DNA of 64,000 nucleotides from Paenarthrobacter sp. AR 02 (GTDB lineage Bacteria > Actinomycetota > Actinomycetes > Actinomycetales > Micrococcaceae). The position numbers and the translations under genes are program-made. The notes under the pieces are model-generated. The model was not told the origin of the DNA and ran no database searches. It saw nothing but the letters and a program-made list of their open reading frames with translations. This document shows positions 33,916 through 42,365 of this stretch, one piece after another (positions within the stretch are counted from its first letter, which is position 1; each line of letters begins with the position of its first letter). Location: positions 310,001 through 374,000 of the forward strand of contig NZ_JAJUKH010000001.1 in NCBI RefSeq assembly GCF_021538675.1, in the 5' to 3' direction.

Positions 33916-35330
33916 GGCTGCCTCCTCAAGGCAAGTTCAAGGTCGCGTTGCATGGAGCTGAGGGCGTCTTTGAGTTGGCGCTCGTCGCCGCTGACGGCAA
34001 GGCTGACGTTTTTCATCAGGGCGGTCTCGACGGCGGCCTGCTGGGGTGGCGCTGGAATGGGACCTGTGGTGGGGAAACGGTCCAGGGTGTCGTAGAAGAC
34101 CTTCCAGTTCCGGGGCCCGGTTCCCGAGTAGAGCTGCTCGTTGACCATCGAGCGCCGGGCCGGAGTGGTGTTGGGCGTGGGGAACACGATCTGCATGGCT
34201 TCGAGGCTGGAGCTGAACTTCACCCATTCCCAGGCGGCGTCCTTATCCTTGGCGGTCTTCATGATCGCGTACCCGGCCGTACCGAACTGGTGCCGCTGGG
34301 ACCGCCACTTCGGGAAGAACTGGACGTCGAAGTCGTTCTCTGTCATCCCCGCTTCGTGGAGGCCTTGCACCCAATAGCCGCCTGCCGGCGTCGTACCTAT
34401 CCTGTTGGAGGCGAACAGGCCGATGAGCGAACTGCCGCCGCCTTCTTCGGGCCGAACACCGAGTCCGTCCTTGACCAGTCCGCGGAGGTAGTCGAAGGAT
34501 TCGAAAACCCGGGGATCGTCGGCGTTTGGTTCGAGCCATTGGTAGCCGCCGGAGCGGAGGCTTCGGGTGGGGTCGTTGGCGTAGAAGCCGTCCCAGAACC
34601 ACTCCCCGCCCGGTGACTTGGTCTCTTTGAGGAAGCTGGTGTCGTTGGCGTAGAGCCACGGCACCACTCCGCCGAAGAGACGGTTGGTCCAGTAGTAAGG
34701 AGTGAAGTCCTTGGGGTTGGCCTTCTTCATGGCGGCCAGGGTGCTCCGGAAGTCGGTGTGCGTCCAATTGTCGGCGGGCCGCTCGAGTCCGGCTTTAGTG
34801 AGCGCCGTGGTGTTGTAGTACATGTTGGCGGCGTTCCAGTCGATGGGGAGCTGGAACAGGCTGCCCTTGTACATGAACGCTTCCACCAGGCTGGGGTGGA
34901 CGTCCGCAAAGTATTCCTTCATGTCCGCTGCGTCGCGGCGCAAGTACTCGTCCAGCGGGTGGGCCAGTTTTTCCGCGAACAGCTGGGCGCCTTCGGTGGC
35001 CACGTAGACCACGTCCGGCGGGGTTCCCGCCGCCACCATGGTGAGGATCTTGGTGAAGAAGTCCTTCCAGTCCACGGCCTGGATGGCTTGGACCTTGACC
35101 TTGATTTCGGGGTGCACTTTGGCGAAGGCGTCGATGACCTTCTGGCGGGCTGCGGCGTCTGCGGCCGTGCCCATGATGGCGATACTGAGGCTGTTGTCTC
35201 CCCTGCCCGGAATGTCTGCTCCTGTGAGTCGCGGCCACGACGCCGCAGTTACTCCAACAATCCCGGCGCCGAGGGCTGTGAGGGCACTTCTGCGTGTGAA
35301 TTGACGCAAAGCCCCATTGGTTCCCGACAT
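33912..35330 (-). CDS. Sugar ABC importer substrate-binding protein, Tat signal
   Basis: This 472-residue extracellular solute-binding protein of family 1 has a twin-arginine signal, FTRRSALTALGAGIVGVTAA, with no lipobox Cys, so it appears to be Tat-exported rather than a Sec lipoprotein. In the mature part, AADAAARQKVIDAFAKVHPEIKVKVQ and GTPPDVVYVATEGAQLFAEK are family 1 motifs. It heads the operon and the two LacI-type operators lie directly upstream. The ATG at 35330 has AAAGGGAA before it. The GH32 gene in the operon suggests fructo-oligosaccharides as substrate. Confidence 0.9.
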   Translation of the reverse strand: MSGTNGALRQFTRRSALTALGAGIVGVTAASWPRLTGADIPGRGDNSLSIAIMGTAADAAARQKVIDAFAKVHPEIKVKVQAIQAVDWKDFFTKILTMVAAGTPPDVVYVATEGAQLFAEKLAHPLDEYLRRDAADMKEYFADVHPSLVEAFMYKGSLFQLPIDWNAANMYYNTTALTKAGLERPADNWTHTDFRSTLAAMKKANPKDFTPYYWTNRLFGGVVPWLYANDTSFLKETKSPGGEWFWDGFYANDPTRSLRSGGYQWLEPNADDPRVFESFDYLRGLVKDGLGVRPEEGGGSSLIGLFASNRIGTTPAGGYWVQGLHEAGMTENDFDVQFFPKWRSQRHQFGTAGYAIMKTAKDKDAAWEWVKFSSSLEAMQIVFPTPNTTPARRSMVNEQLYSGTGPRNWKVFYDTLDRFPTTGPIPAPPQQAAVETALMKNVSLAVSGDERQLKDALSSMQRDLELALRRQP

Positions 35331-35341
35331 GTAGATTCCCT

Positions 35342-35361
35342 TTCCTAACACGTGTTAGGAA
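35342..35361. promoter_or_regulatory. LacI-type operator O1 of the fructan operon
   Basis: TTCCTAACACGTGTTAGGAA is a perfect 20-base palindrome with the central CG typical of LacI-family sites. It lies just downstream of the -10 box and 12 bases before the binding-protein start, where bound repressor would block transcription. Confidence 0.85.
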
Positions 35362-35390
35362 CACTATGCTCGGTACCTAACACGTGTCAA
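35361..35390 (-). promoter_or_regulatory. Promoter of the fructan operon with operator O2
   Basis: On the minus strand a perfect TTGACA (35390-35385), an 18-base spacer and TAGTGT (35366-35361) form a strong promoter. The forward-strand CCTAACACGTGTCA (35376-35389) is a second, near-identical copy of the operator core and overlaps the -35. Confidence 0.8.
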
Positions 35391-35485
35391 GCGTCACAGG
35401 AATGTTGCACAGGCCTCACCTCGGCCCGCCGCGCCGGAGCACACTTCACATGAGGCGTCCAGTGAATTGTGGCAGTCTTGAGAGA

Positions 35486-36397
35486 ATGAGTTCCCAGCAA
35501 TTCCGCACCAGCGGGAGGTCAAGCAAACGGCCGATCCAAGCACGCGACGCCGGCGCCGGCACAGGTTTCCTTTTCATCCTGGCCACCATCGCCAGCGTCG
35601 TAGGCCTTGCTGCGACCTACTACTTCTTCGTGCGCACCACCATGGGCCAGTTCATTGATGAGTCCGCACTGGTCGAAGCAACCGAGCTGGGTGGAACCGC
35701 GGGGCGCGCATCCACCAGCCTGCTGGATATGCTCCCCATGCTCTCCCTGGCCATTGCCACCCTCATGGTCATTTTCGTCACGGTGGCCCGGCGGCGGTGG
35801 ACTGCTGCGGGAATCGCCGTAGTAGCCTGCATCGGAGCCAACGTGGCCACCCAGATCCTCAAGTTCCTCATTCCAGACAGGCCCGACCGCGGTGTCCAGA
35901 CACTGGAACTCAACTCGCTCCCTTCTGGCCACACCACCCTTGCCGCTTCTGCGGCTGCCGCCGTCTTCCTCATGGTGTCACCCCGCTGGCGCCCGTTGGC
36001 CGGCTTCCTGGGCAGCACCTTCGCAGTAGCCACCGGAGTCTCGACACTCATCAACCAATGGCATCGCCCCGCCGACGTCGTTGCGGCCTTCCTGGTGGTG
36101 GGCGCTGTGATGCTCCCAGCGGGTTGGCTCATCCTGCGGACCGGCAGCAGCTGGAACGTGTGGAAGGGATACGGCGAACACTGGGCAGCGTCCCGGATAT
36201 GGGTATGGCTCACGGTCGCCGCCCTGCTGATCGCCATCGCCGTGGCCGGCTATTCCTTGCTGCAGGTCATGCCTGGCTTGAGCGCCGACAGTACCATCGA
36301 CTACTTCTGGGCAGGAACAGCGTTCATCGTGATCGCCGGTTACCTCTCAGCCCTGGGCGGCACTTGGCTCTTCGGCCTGGCGGCACGCAAAAGCTAA
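35486..36397 (+). CDS. PAP2-family membrane phosphatase
   Basis: This 303-residue membrane protein has about seven hydrophobic segments. The phosphatase motifs are KFLIPDRPDRG (C1), LPSGHTT (C2, with His) and STLINQWHRPADV (C3, catalytic His and Asp). Such enzymes dephosphorylate undecaprenyl diphosphate or lipid phosphates at the outer membrane face. The ATG at 35486 is chosen because the protein then starts with a short basic tail before the first helix; the frame opens at 35384 through the operator region. It stands alone, divergent from the fructan operon. Confidence 0.85.
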   Translation: MSSQQFRTSGRSSKRPIQARDAGAGTGFLFILATIASVVGLAATYYFFVRTTMGQFIDESALVEATELGGTAGRASTSLLDMLPMLSLAIATLMVIFVTVARRRWTAAGIAVVACIGANVATQILKFLIPDRPDRGVQTLELNSLPSGHTTLAASAAAAVFLMVSPRWRPLAGFLGSTFAVATGVSTLINQWHRPADVVAAFLVVGAVMLPAGWLILRTGSSWNVWKGYGEHWAASRIWVWLTVAALLIAIAVAGYSLLQVMPGLSADSTIDYFWAGTAFIVIAGYLSALGGTWLFGLAARKS

Positions 36398-36463
36398 AGG
36401 CCCACCCGCAGCCACTTCTCCAAGTCGATAGATCTACCCATGGCATCCCCGGATTCCTTGCAT

Positions 36464-36489
36464 TACTATTAATCCAATCGTTGGAATAA
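36464..36489. promoter_or_regulatory. -10 box and palindrome before the acyltransferase gene
   Basis: TACTAT (36464-36469) is followed by the near-palindrome TTAATCCAATCGTTGGAATAA (written in part: TCCAA-TCG-TTGGA, 36473-36485). The placement over the transcription start suggests a repressor site. Confidence 0.45.
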
Positions 36490-36513
36490 CAGTGCAAGAT
36501 CCGAGGAGCCTTC

Positions 36514-37863
36514 ATGTCTTCCACCCCCATCGCCAAGCCGCGGACTCAACCCTCCGCCGAGCCGAACGCGGTCCCCGCTTCCCGGGACCTGGTTGTCGAC
36601 CTCATCCGGGTCGCGTGCATGTTCGCCGTCGTTGCTGTCCACTTGCTCATGATGGGCATCAGCGTGGACGGGTCCGGGATTGGCGTCAAAAATCCGTTGA
36701 CATCCCTGAGCTGGTTCGCCCAAGGGACGTGGTTCGGCCAGGTCATGCCACTCTTCTTCGTGGTGGGCGGCTTCGCGTCACTGACTTCGTGGCGAAGCCT
36801 GCAGCGCCGCGGCGGTGACGCCGGCGACTACCTCCGCAACCGGGTGCTGCGCCTGGTCCGCCCCACGGTTGCCTTGTACGCGTTCCTCGCCGTTGCGTTG
36901 TGGAGTGCGACGGCGGCCGGCGTCCCCGGCGATCTACTCACGGTTATCGCTGCGGGCGCCGGAGTTCAGTTGTGGTTCCTGGCCGCATACCTCATCTGCC
37001 AAGCCATGGTGCCCACCATGGCCAAACTCCACAGCGTGGCACCCTACCGGACCATTGCGGCGCTGGCCGCGGGCGCCGTCGTCGTCGATGTTTTTCGCCT
37101 GGGCTTGGAGCACAATCCCTGGGGCTTCGACTCAAACCCGATCGGGCTGCTGAACATGGTGTTCGTTTGGGGGTTGCTGCAACAACTTGGGTTCTTCTAT
37201 GCGGACGGATTCTTTGATCGGTTTGCGCGCTGGCAGCTGCTTCTGGGAGCTGTGGTTTGTTACGTTGCGCTGATTCCACTGACCCACGCAGCACCATACC
37301 CGGTGGACATGCTGACCAACCAAAACCCGCCGATGTTCCCGCTGATCCTTGTAGGGCTGGCCCATGTCCTCCTGGTCAAGGCCGTGTACCCCATTTTGCA
37401 GGGGTTCGTGAGGGTCGGCTGGGTGCAGAAGACCATGTTCGTGGTCGGCAGCAGGGCCATGACCATCTATCTTTGGCACCTCCCGCTGATCATCGCGATG
37501 TTTGGCATCGCGCTGCTCCTCCGGCTTCCGTTCCCCGAGCCGGCCAGTGCCGAGTGGTGGTTGAGCCGTCCCCTGTTCTACGTGGCGGCATGGGCGCTGG
37601 TGCTTCTGGTGTCCACACCACTGGTCCCGCTGGAGCTTGCCAGCACCGCGCTCACCCACGGTGCGGCCCGGCCCGCGATGTGGCGCATCCTGACGGGGAC
37701 CGTATTGGCGATGATCCCGCCCTTCGTGGTGATGCGGACAGCGTTGGATACAGTCAACGCGACGTGGGGACTGGTGTTGCTTGTAGTTGCTGTGGCTTTG
37801 GTGACAGGCAACGTTCCTGAGCGGGCCTGGAAGTCGCCCCGTCGGGTCGCGATGGTCTCCTGA
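36514..37863 (+). CDS. Acyltransferase-3 family membrane protein
   Basis: This 449-residue protein has about ten to eleven membrane helices. The family start RDLVVDLIRVACMFAVVAVHLLM includes the conserved Arg and His of the acyltransferase-3 fold, and FFVVGGFASLTSW follows. A second conserved region, AMTIYLWHLPLIIAM, lies in the last third. Members move acetyl or other acyl groups to surface sugars or lipids. The acceptor here is unknown. CCGAGGAGCC precedes the ATG. It ends at a bidirectional terminator. Confidence 0.83.
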   Translation: MSSTPIAKPRTQPSAEPNAVPASRDLVVDLIRVACMFAVVAVHLLMMGISVDGSGIGVKNPLTSLSWFAQGTWFGQVMPLFFVVGGFASLTSWRSLQRRGGDAGDYLRNRVLRLVRPTVALYAFLAVALWSATAAGVPGDLLTVIAAGAGVQLWFLAAYLICQAMVPTMAKLHSVAPYRTIAALAAGAVVVDVFRLGLEHNPWGFDSNPIGLLNMVFVWGLLQQLGFFYADGFFDRFARWQLLLGAVVCYVALIPLTHAAPYPVDMLTNQNPPMFPLILVGLAHVLLVKAVYPILQGFVRVGWVQKTMFVVGSRAMTIYLWHLPLIIAMFGIALLLRLPFPEPASAEWWLSRPLFYVAAWALVLLVSTPLVPLELASTALTHGAARPAMWRILTGTVLAMIPPFVVMRTALDTVNATWGLVLLVVAVALVTGNVPERAWKSPRRVAMVS

Positions 37864-37878
37864 GCCTCTTTGAAAGCC

Positions 37879-37922
37879 AAACGGCCGCAGAGCAACCTGA
37901 TTGGGGTGCTCTGCGGCCGTTT
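37879..37922. terminator. Bidirectional terminator
   Basis: A perfect 16-bp stem (37879-37894 with 37907-37922), loop of 12, between the acyltransferase and the convergent subtilase gene. AAA/TTT at the base provides a short U-tract on both strands. Confidence 0.85.
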
Positions 37923-37943
37923 CTCTGTGGTCAGGACTACTTG

Positions 37944-40769
37944 CTATGGCATGCGGTAAAGGAAGGCTGCCATGGCGTCGCGGTTGATGGGCTCGAGAGC
38001 CTTATAGACGTAGTTGCCCTCGCCGATCTGCCAACCTGTCGAAATGCCGGTGACCTTCATCCAAACCATCTCTTTGTAGAACTGCTGGTTCGGGTCAAGG
38101 TCGCTGAAAGGCGGAGTCGTGGGAGCTTCGTAATCCGGTTTGTTGGCCAAACGGTAAAGGAAGGCAGCCATCGCATCGCGGTTGATGGGGTTCAACGGCC
38201 GGTACGTCCGAGATCCGTCCGATTCGGTCCAACCCGACGAAATGCCACTATCTGCCAGCCAGGACATTTCCTTGTAGAACTGCTGGGTGGTCAGGACATC
38301 CTTGAACGGCGACTGCGCGGGCGGCGTGTAATCGGGAGATCCAGCCATCCGGTACAGGAACGCAGCCATGGCATCGCGGTTGATGGGTGTTACCGGCCTG
38401 TAAGTGACCGACTGGTCCGCTTCAACCCAGCCCGTGGAGCTTTTGCGATCCGCCAACCAGGACATTTCTTTATAGAACTGCTGGGTGGTCAGGACATCCT
38501 TGAATGGCGAAACGGCCGGTGCAGTGAAGTCCGGGCCCTTGCTGCTGAAGTAGGCCTTCCATTCGGAGGTGGCGCCGTTAAGCAGCGCCCAGCCTTCCTT
38601 CGGCTGGGCAGTGACCTTCACCTGGCCGCGGGCAGTGCGGGTACCGGCAACGACAGTTTTACCGTCCACCAGGTAATTCACTGACTCCGACTCCGGGATG
38701 GTGTAGCTGTCATTGGCCATGTATGGCTCTTCGTTGAAGACGACAGGTGCGGGGGTCACCGCCTTGTCTGCGGCGACAACGGTGGACGTGGGCTTGCTGG
38801 TCATTTGCAGCAACCAGTACGGCGTCTTTACGCCCGTTACTTCCACCGTCAGCGTGGAACCAACGTCCTCGCCTGTGAGTGTGTATTCCGGCAGGCTGGA
38901 AACGTTGTCGCCCGTGGTACCCGCCTTATGGCGCGTCCAGTTGTAACGCAATTCCACGGGCGCTGGTTCCCAGGTTCCGGCATCGACGGTCAGGGTGCCC
39001 CCGACATAGGCACTGCCATCAATGAGGGGAACCACGCCACTCAAAGTACCTGGAGTGACCTGCGCTGTGGGTTCGGAAGTAGCTGACACAGCCGGAACAT
39101 AGGACTTAGTGGCAGTAACCGTCACAGTTATCGCAGCTTGGTGGTCGTCTGCCACCAAAGTGTAGGTGGGGTCAGTGGCACCGGCAATGGGTGCGCCCCA
39201 TCGGTTCCACTGGTACGTCCATTCCGCTGAGTCCACATTTGACCACGTGCCGCGGTCGGCGGTCAGGGTCTTGCCCACTGCGGCCTCGCCGGCAATGGTG
39301 GGGGTTCCTGCAACGATCGGTGCTGCGTCCGCGGCCACCTGCTTCACCGTGGCGTTGGCGTCTACCAGACCCGAACCGCACCCTGTGCAACCTGCTACCG
39401 GACGGGCATTGGCCTTCAGGCGCTGTTCGACGTCTGCAGGGGTGAGTGCGGGAAGCGTGGCCAGCATCATCGCGGCAACAGCTGCGACATGGGGGGCCGC
39501 CATGGAAGTACCGGATTTCAGGTAGTAATCCTCGATGGTGGCTGTATCAGCACCCTGATTGAGCGTGGACACGATCCCGTTCAGTGCGTCTTTCGTCATG
39601 TCTCCGCCGGGAGCCATGACGTCCACGTTCGCGCCAAAGTTGGAGTAGTAGGCCTTCTCAGCGGTGCGGGTGCTTGCTCCAACCGTGATGACGTTGTTGC
39701 AGTTGGCCGGGCTAACAAGGGACGCGTCAACGTTCTCGTTGCCAGCCGCAACCACAACGGCTGCACCCTGGCTCCGGGCGAAGTCCAAGGCATTCTGGTA
39801 AGTGGCGGAGCAGGTTCCCCGGCCGCCCACGCTGAGGTTGATCACACGGGCGGGGTTGGCGTTTGCGGGGACGCTGGGCACCGCACCACCGGCCGCCCAC
39901 CTGATTCCGTCTGCGATGTCTGACGTGTAACCGCCGCAGGTTCCAATGGCTCGGATGGGCACGATCTTGGCCTTCGGAGCAACGCCGGCTACACCCTTGT
40001 TGTTACCGGCAACTGCGGCGATGATGCCGGCGACGTGGGTGCCATGCCAGGACGACCGGGCACCTGCGCGTCCAGCTGCACACTGGTTGTCCGAGGTTGC
40101 GTCACCTTCGTCCCGGGGATTCGGGTCGCGGCCATCGCCATCCCGAGCCGTTCCAGCGCCCGAAATCATGTCATACCCGGGCAGGACGTTTGCGTTCAGG
40201 TCGCTGTGATCCAGGATACCGGTGTCAATGACGGCGACTGTGCTGCCCTCGCCCCGGCTGACATCCCACGCCCCCAAAGCATTAATGCCCCCTGTTCCCG
40301 CGCCGAGGCCCCACTGGAGGTTGTAATAGGTATCGTTCGGCGCCGTGGCCAGGTTCTGCATGATGGCATCTGGTTCTGCGTACTCCACGGCTGGGTCTGC
40401 GGCCAGTGTGGCCACCAACGCGCTTGCCTCCTGAGCGGCGAGTTTACGGTCGGTTTTGACCACTTCCTCCCCGGCAGAGGTGGTCCGCAGGCTCTTGACG
40501 GGTACGCCCACAGCGTGTGCGGCATCAGTGAAGGACTTCTCCGGGTTCACGGACTGGATCCCCGCGCGCTCCTTGAACTTCACAATGAACTGGTCTGTCG
40601 GAGTTGCCGGAATAGTTGATGTCGACGGCAGAGGCGCCGCGCTGGGAAGCGGCGGCGCAGGCGTGTCGACAGCTGCGGCCGGGAGTGCAGGCAGGGCTGC
40701 GCCCACCATGGCCACGACACTAAGAAGGATTAAACGAGAACTAACCACGGCTTTCCGCTGGTTACGCAT
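37944..40769 (-). CDS. Secreted subtilase (S8) with Ig-like repeats and three SLH-like modules
   Basis: This is a 941-residue exported serine protease. After a Sec signal (residues 1-33) comes an inhibitor-like propeptide (about 58-140), then the catalytic domain with Asp182 (VIDTG), His242 (HGTHVAG) and Ser422 (SGTSMAAPHVA). Two Ig-like modules follow (about 480-670), of the type with GKTLTADRGTWS and YQWNRWGAPI. Residues 754-941 form three copies of a 66-residue module with FYKEMSWLA, STGW and INRDAMAAFLYR, related to S-layer homology domains. They would attach the protease to the cell wall. An extended frame is not needed: the ATG at 40769 has AAAGGG upstream. The same module is in the gene at 49.6 kb. 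Confidence 0.9.
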   Translation of the reverse strand: MRNQRKAVVSSRLILLSVVAMVGAALPALPAAAVDTPAPPLPSAAPLPSTSTIPATPTDQFIVKFKERAGIQSVNPEKSFTDAAHAVGVPVKSLRTTSAGEEVVKTDRKLAAQEASALVATLAADPAVEYAEPDAIMQNLATAPNDTYYNLQWGLGAGTGGINALGAWDVSRGEGSTVAVIDTGILDHSDLNANVLPGYDMISGAGTARDGDGRDPNPRDEGDATSDNQCAAGRAGARSSWHGTHVAGIIAAVAGNNKGVAGVAPKAKIVPIRAIGTCGGYTSDIADGIRWAAGGAVPSVPANANPARVINLSVGGRGTCSATYQNALDFARSQGAAVVVAAGNENVDASLVSPANCNNVITVGASTRTAEKAYYSNFGANVDVMAPGGDMTKDALNGIVSTLNQGADTATIEDYYLKSGTSMAAPHVAAVAAMMLATLPALTPADVEQRLKANARPVAGCTGCGSGLVDANATVKQVAADAAPIVAGTPTIAGEAAVGKTLTADRGTWSNVDSAEWTYQWNRWGAPIAGATDPTYTLVADDHQAAITVTVTATKSYVPAVSATSEPTAQVTPGTLSGVVPLIDGSAYVGGTLTVDAGTWEPAPVELRYNWTRHKAGTTGDNVSSLPEYTLTGEDVGSTLTVEVTGVKTPYWLLQMTSKPTSTVVAADKAVTPAPVVFNEEPYMANDSYTIPESESVNYLVDGKTVVAGTRTARGQVKVTAQPKEGWALLNGATSEWKAYFSSKGPDFTAPAVSPFKDVLTTQQFYKEMSWLADRKSSTGWVEADQSVTYRPVTPINRDAMAAFLYRMAGSPDYTPPAQSPFKDVLTTQQFYKEMSWLADSGISSGWTESDGSRTYRPLNPINRDAMAAFLYRLANKPDYEAPTTPPFSDLDPNQQFYKEMVWMKVTGISTGWQIGEGNYVYKALEPINRDAMAAFLYRMP
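37947..38510 (-). repeat. Three SLH-like modules, C-terminal in the subtilase
   Basis: The 198-base period is visible in the DNA: the stretch encoding QQFYKEM and the one encoding INRDAMAAFLYR recur almost unchanged. The third copy ends at the protein C-terminus. Confidence 0.85.
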
Positions 40770-40858
40770 ATACAGTCGCCCTTTTGCTCAAAACGCCCCC
40801 CAAAGAGCGCTGAAAAATGGCCGCGAGCGCAGCCAAAAATGAGTTTAGCCAAGAATTT

Positions 40859-40876
40859 GAGATTCCTGCGAATCTC
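40859..40876. promoter_or_regulatory. Small inverted repeat upstream of the subtilase
   Basis: GAGATTC-CTGC-GAATCTC is a perfect 7-bp dyad in the 224-base gap between the MFS gene end and the subtilase start. It may terminate the MFS transcript or be an operator. Confidence 0.4.
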
Positions 40877-40993
40877 CTGTGGGACATGTCTCCGCGTCGG
40901 TGAACACCAAGGGCCGGATGGAGGAATTCCTGCAATCGGCCCAGGTTGAGCTTGAACGGCTACCTCACGCCTTATGAAGGTGCGGGGGCCGGA

Positions 40994-42211
40994 CTAGTAG
41001 TTCCTGCGATGCTTCAGCCTCGGAATCGCGACGGCGAATACCGCCGCCGCTGCGAACCCCAGTATCCCGGTGGCCCAGACGCCCACGGACAAGGAGACCG
41101 CGGCCGTCAACCCGGACAGCAGCACCGGTCCCCCAGTTGCCCCCGAATCTGCGATGAACCTCCAAATGCCAAGAAAATGACTGCGGCCGTTATCCGGGGA
41201 GAAGTCGGCACCCAACGTCATGATCAGCCCCGAGCTGATGCCGTTGCCAAATCCGATCAGCAAGGCTGCCAGCAGCAAGGAGACGAACCCGCCCGTGAAG
41301 GGGATCAATATCAGTGCTGTTCCCATGATCAGCGTGGACGGGACAGCTACCCACTGCCTCCCCTTCCTGTCCATGAGCTTCCCCGCCGGGTAGAACACCA
41401 GCATGTCGATCGCCCCGGAGAGCCCGAACAGCAGCGACGCGTGTGTGGCGTCGAGCCCCAGGTGATCCGCCCACAGGGGGATAACCACTTGTCGCGACGC
41501 CCTCAGCGCGCTCAGCAGGAGGATCCCGAATCCGACAGTCAGGAACACTCCCGCGTGCGAAACCGCGACGCTCCGCAACGTCGACGCCGGAGGGCGGGGA
41601 CCGCCGTCGGACGTTTCAGGGGCCACCAGGTCCGGGATGGTGAGCGACAAGGCTGCAGCCGCCATCATGCCCGCGAAGCCCACCCAGTAGGCCCCGCTGA
41701 TGCCGGCAAACTGCATCACGCCGGCACCGACGAAGGGCCCAATGAAGATGCCGATCCTGGTCACGCCGCCCAAGGTGGAGAGGGCGCGTGCCCGGAAGAT
41801 GACCGGGACGGCTTCGGTGAGGAACTTTTGCCGAGCGAGGTTGAAGACGCTGGCCGACATACCCACCAAGGTCATGGACACTGCCAACAACCCCAGCCCG
41901 TTGTCCACCTGCGGTGCGAAGGCTGATACGCCCAAGGCAAGGGCACCCAAAGCGCCGGCGCCGACTATGGACCATCGTTCGCCGAACTTCTCCGTGATGA
42001 TCGACGCCGGAATGTTGAAAAGCCAGGAGCCTATGCCAATGAGCGTTACGACCAACGCCGACACCGCAACGGAGGCGCCGAGGTCGCGGGCAGAAAGAGC
42101 AATGACCGGGAGGACCGCACCTTCGCCAATACAAAACAACAGCGCGGGCCCGAAGGCCGGGAGTGCGATGCTGCGCAGGCTGAAAGCTTGGTTTGTCTGG
42201 GTCTCGGTCAT
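40994..42211 (-). CDS. MFS transporter
   Basis: This 405-residue major facilitator protein has about twelve hydrophobic segments. The loop 2-3 motif region is ITEKFGERWSIVGAG, and the loop 8-9 equivalent is GKLMDRKGRQWVAVPSTLIMG, with the GxLaDRxGRk pattern. This suggests a drug/small-molecule exporter of the 12-helix type. The substrate is unknown. The ATG at 42211 lies 7 bases after TAGGAT (42224-42219), so the mRNA may be leaderless; an in-frame GTG/ATG start at 42241 is possible. It is on the same strand as the chaplin-like gene upstream but separated by a hairpin. Confidence 0.85.
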   Translation of the reverse strand: MTETQTNQAFSLRSIALPAFGPALLFCIGEGAVLPVIALSARDLGASVAVSALVVTLIGIGSWLFNIPASIITEKFGERWSIVGAGALGALALGVSAFAPQVDNGLGLLAVSMTLVGMSASVFNLARQKFLTEAVPVIFRARALSTLGGVTRIGIFIGPFVGAGVMQFAGISGAYWVGFAGMMAAAALSLTIPDLVAPETSDGGPRPPASTLRSVAVSHAGVFLTVGFGILLLSALRASRQVVIPLWADHLGLDATHASLLFGLSGAIDMLVFYPAGKLMDRKGRQWVAVPSTLIMGTALILIPFTGGFVSLLLAALLIGFGNGISSGLIMTLGADFSPDNGRSHFLGIWRFIADSGATGGPVLLSGLTAAVSLSVGVWATGILGFAAAAVFAVAIPRLKHRRNY

Positions 42212-42304
42212 CCCTTTCATCCTAGGACTGCGGTGGCGCAAGCAGGGTCAGCATGACGTTTCGCAATGGACGCACCAATGCGATTGCACACTGACCACCG
42301 CGCA

Positions 42305-42339
42305 GGTGTTGCGGTTCCGGGCTCCGGAACCGCAACACC
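42305..42339 (-). terminator. Terminator after the chaplin-like gene
   Basis: A perfect 16-bp stem (42305-42320 with 42324-42339) closes on a GCT loop. Confidence 0.85.
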
Positions 42340-42365
42340 CACATGCGAAGCGGGATCGTCCGAGA

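Noticed and set aside
40946..41926. 326-codon frame on the plus strand
   Set aside because: Antisense to the MFS gene; composition is Arg/Gln/Pro-rich as expected for a shadow frame.
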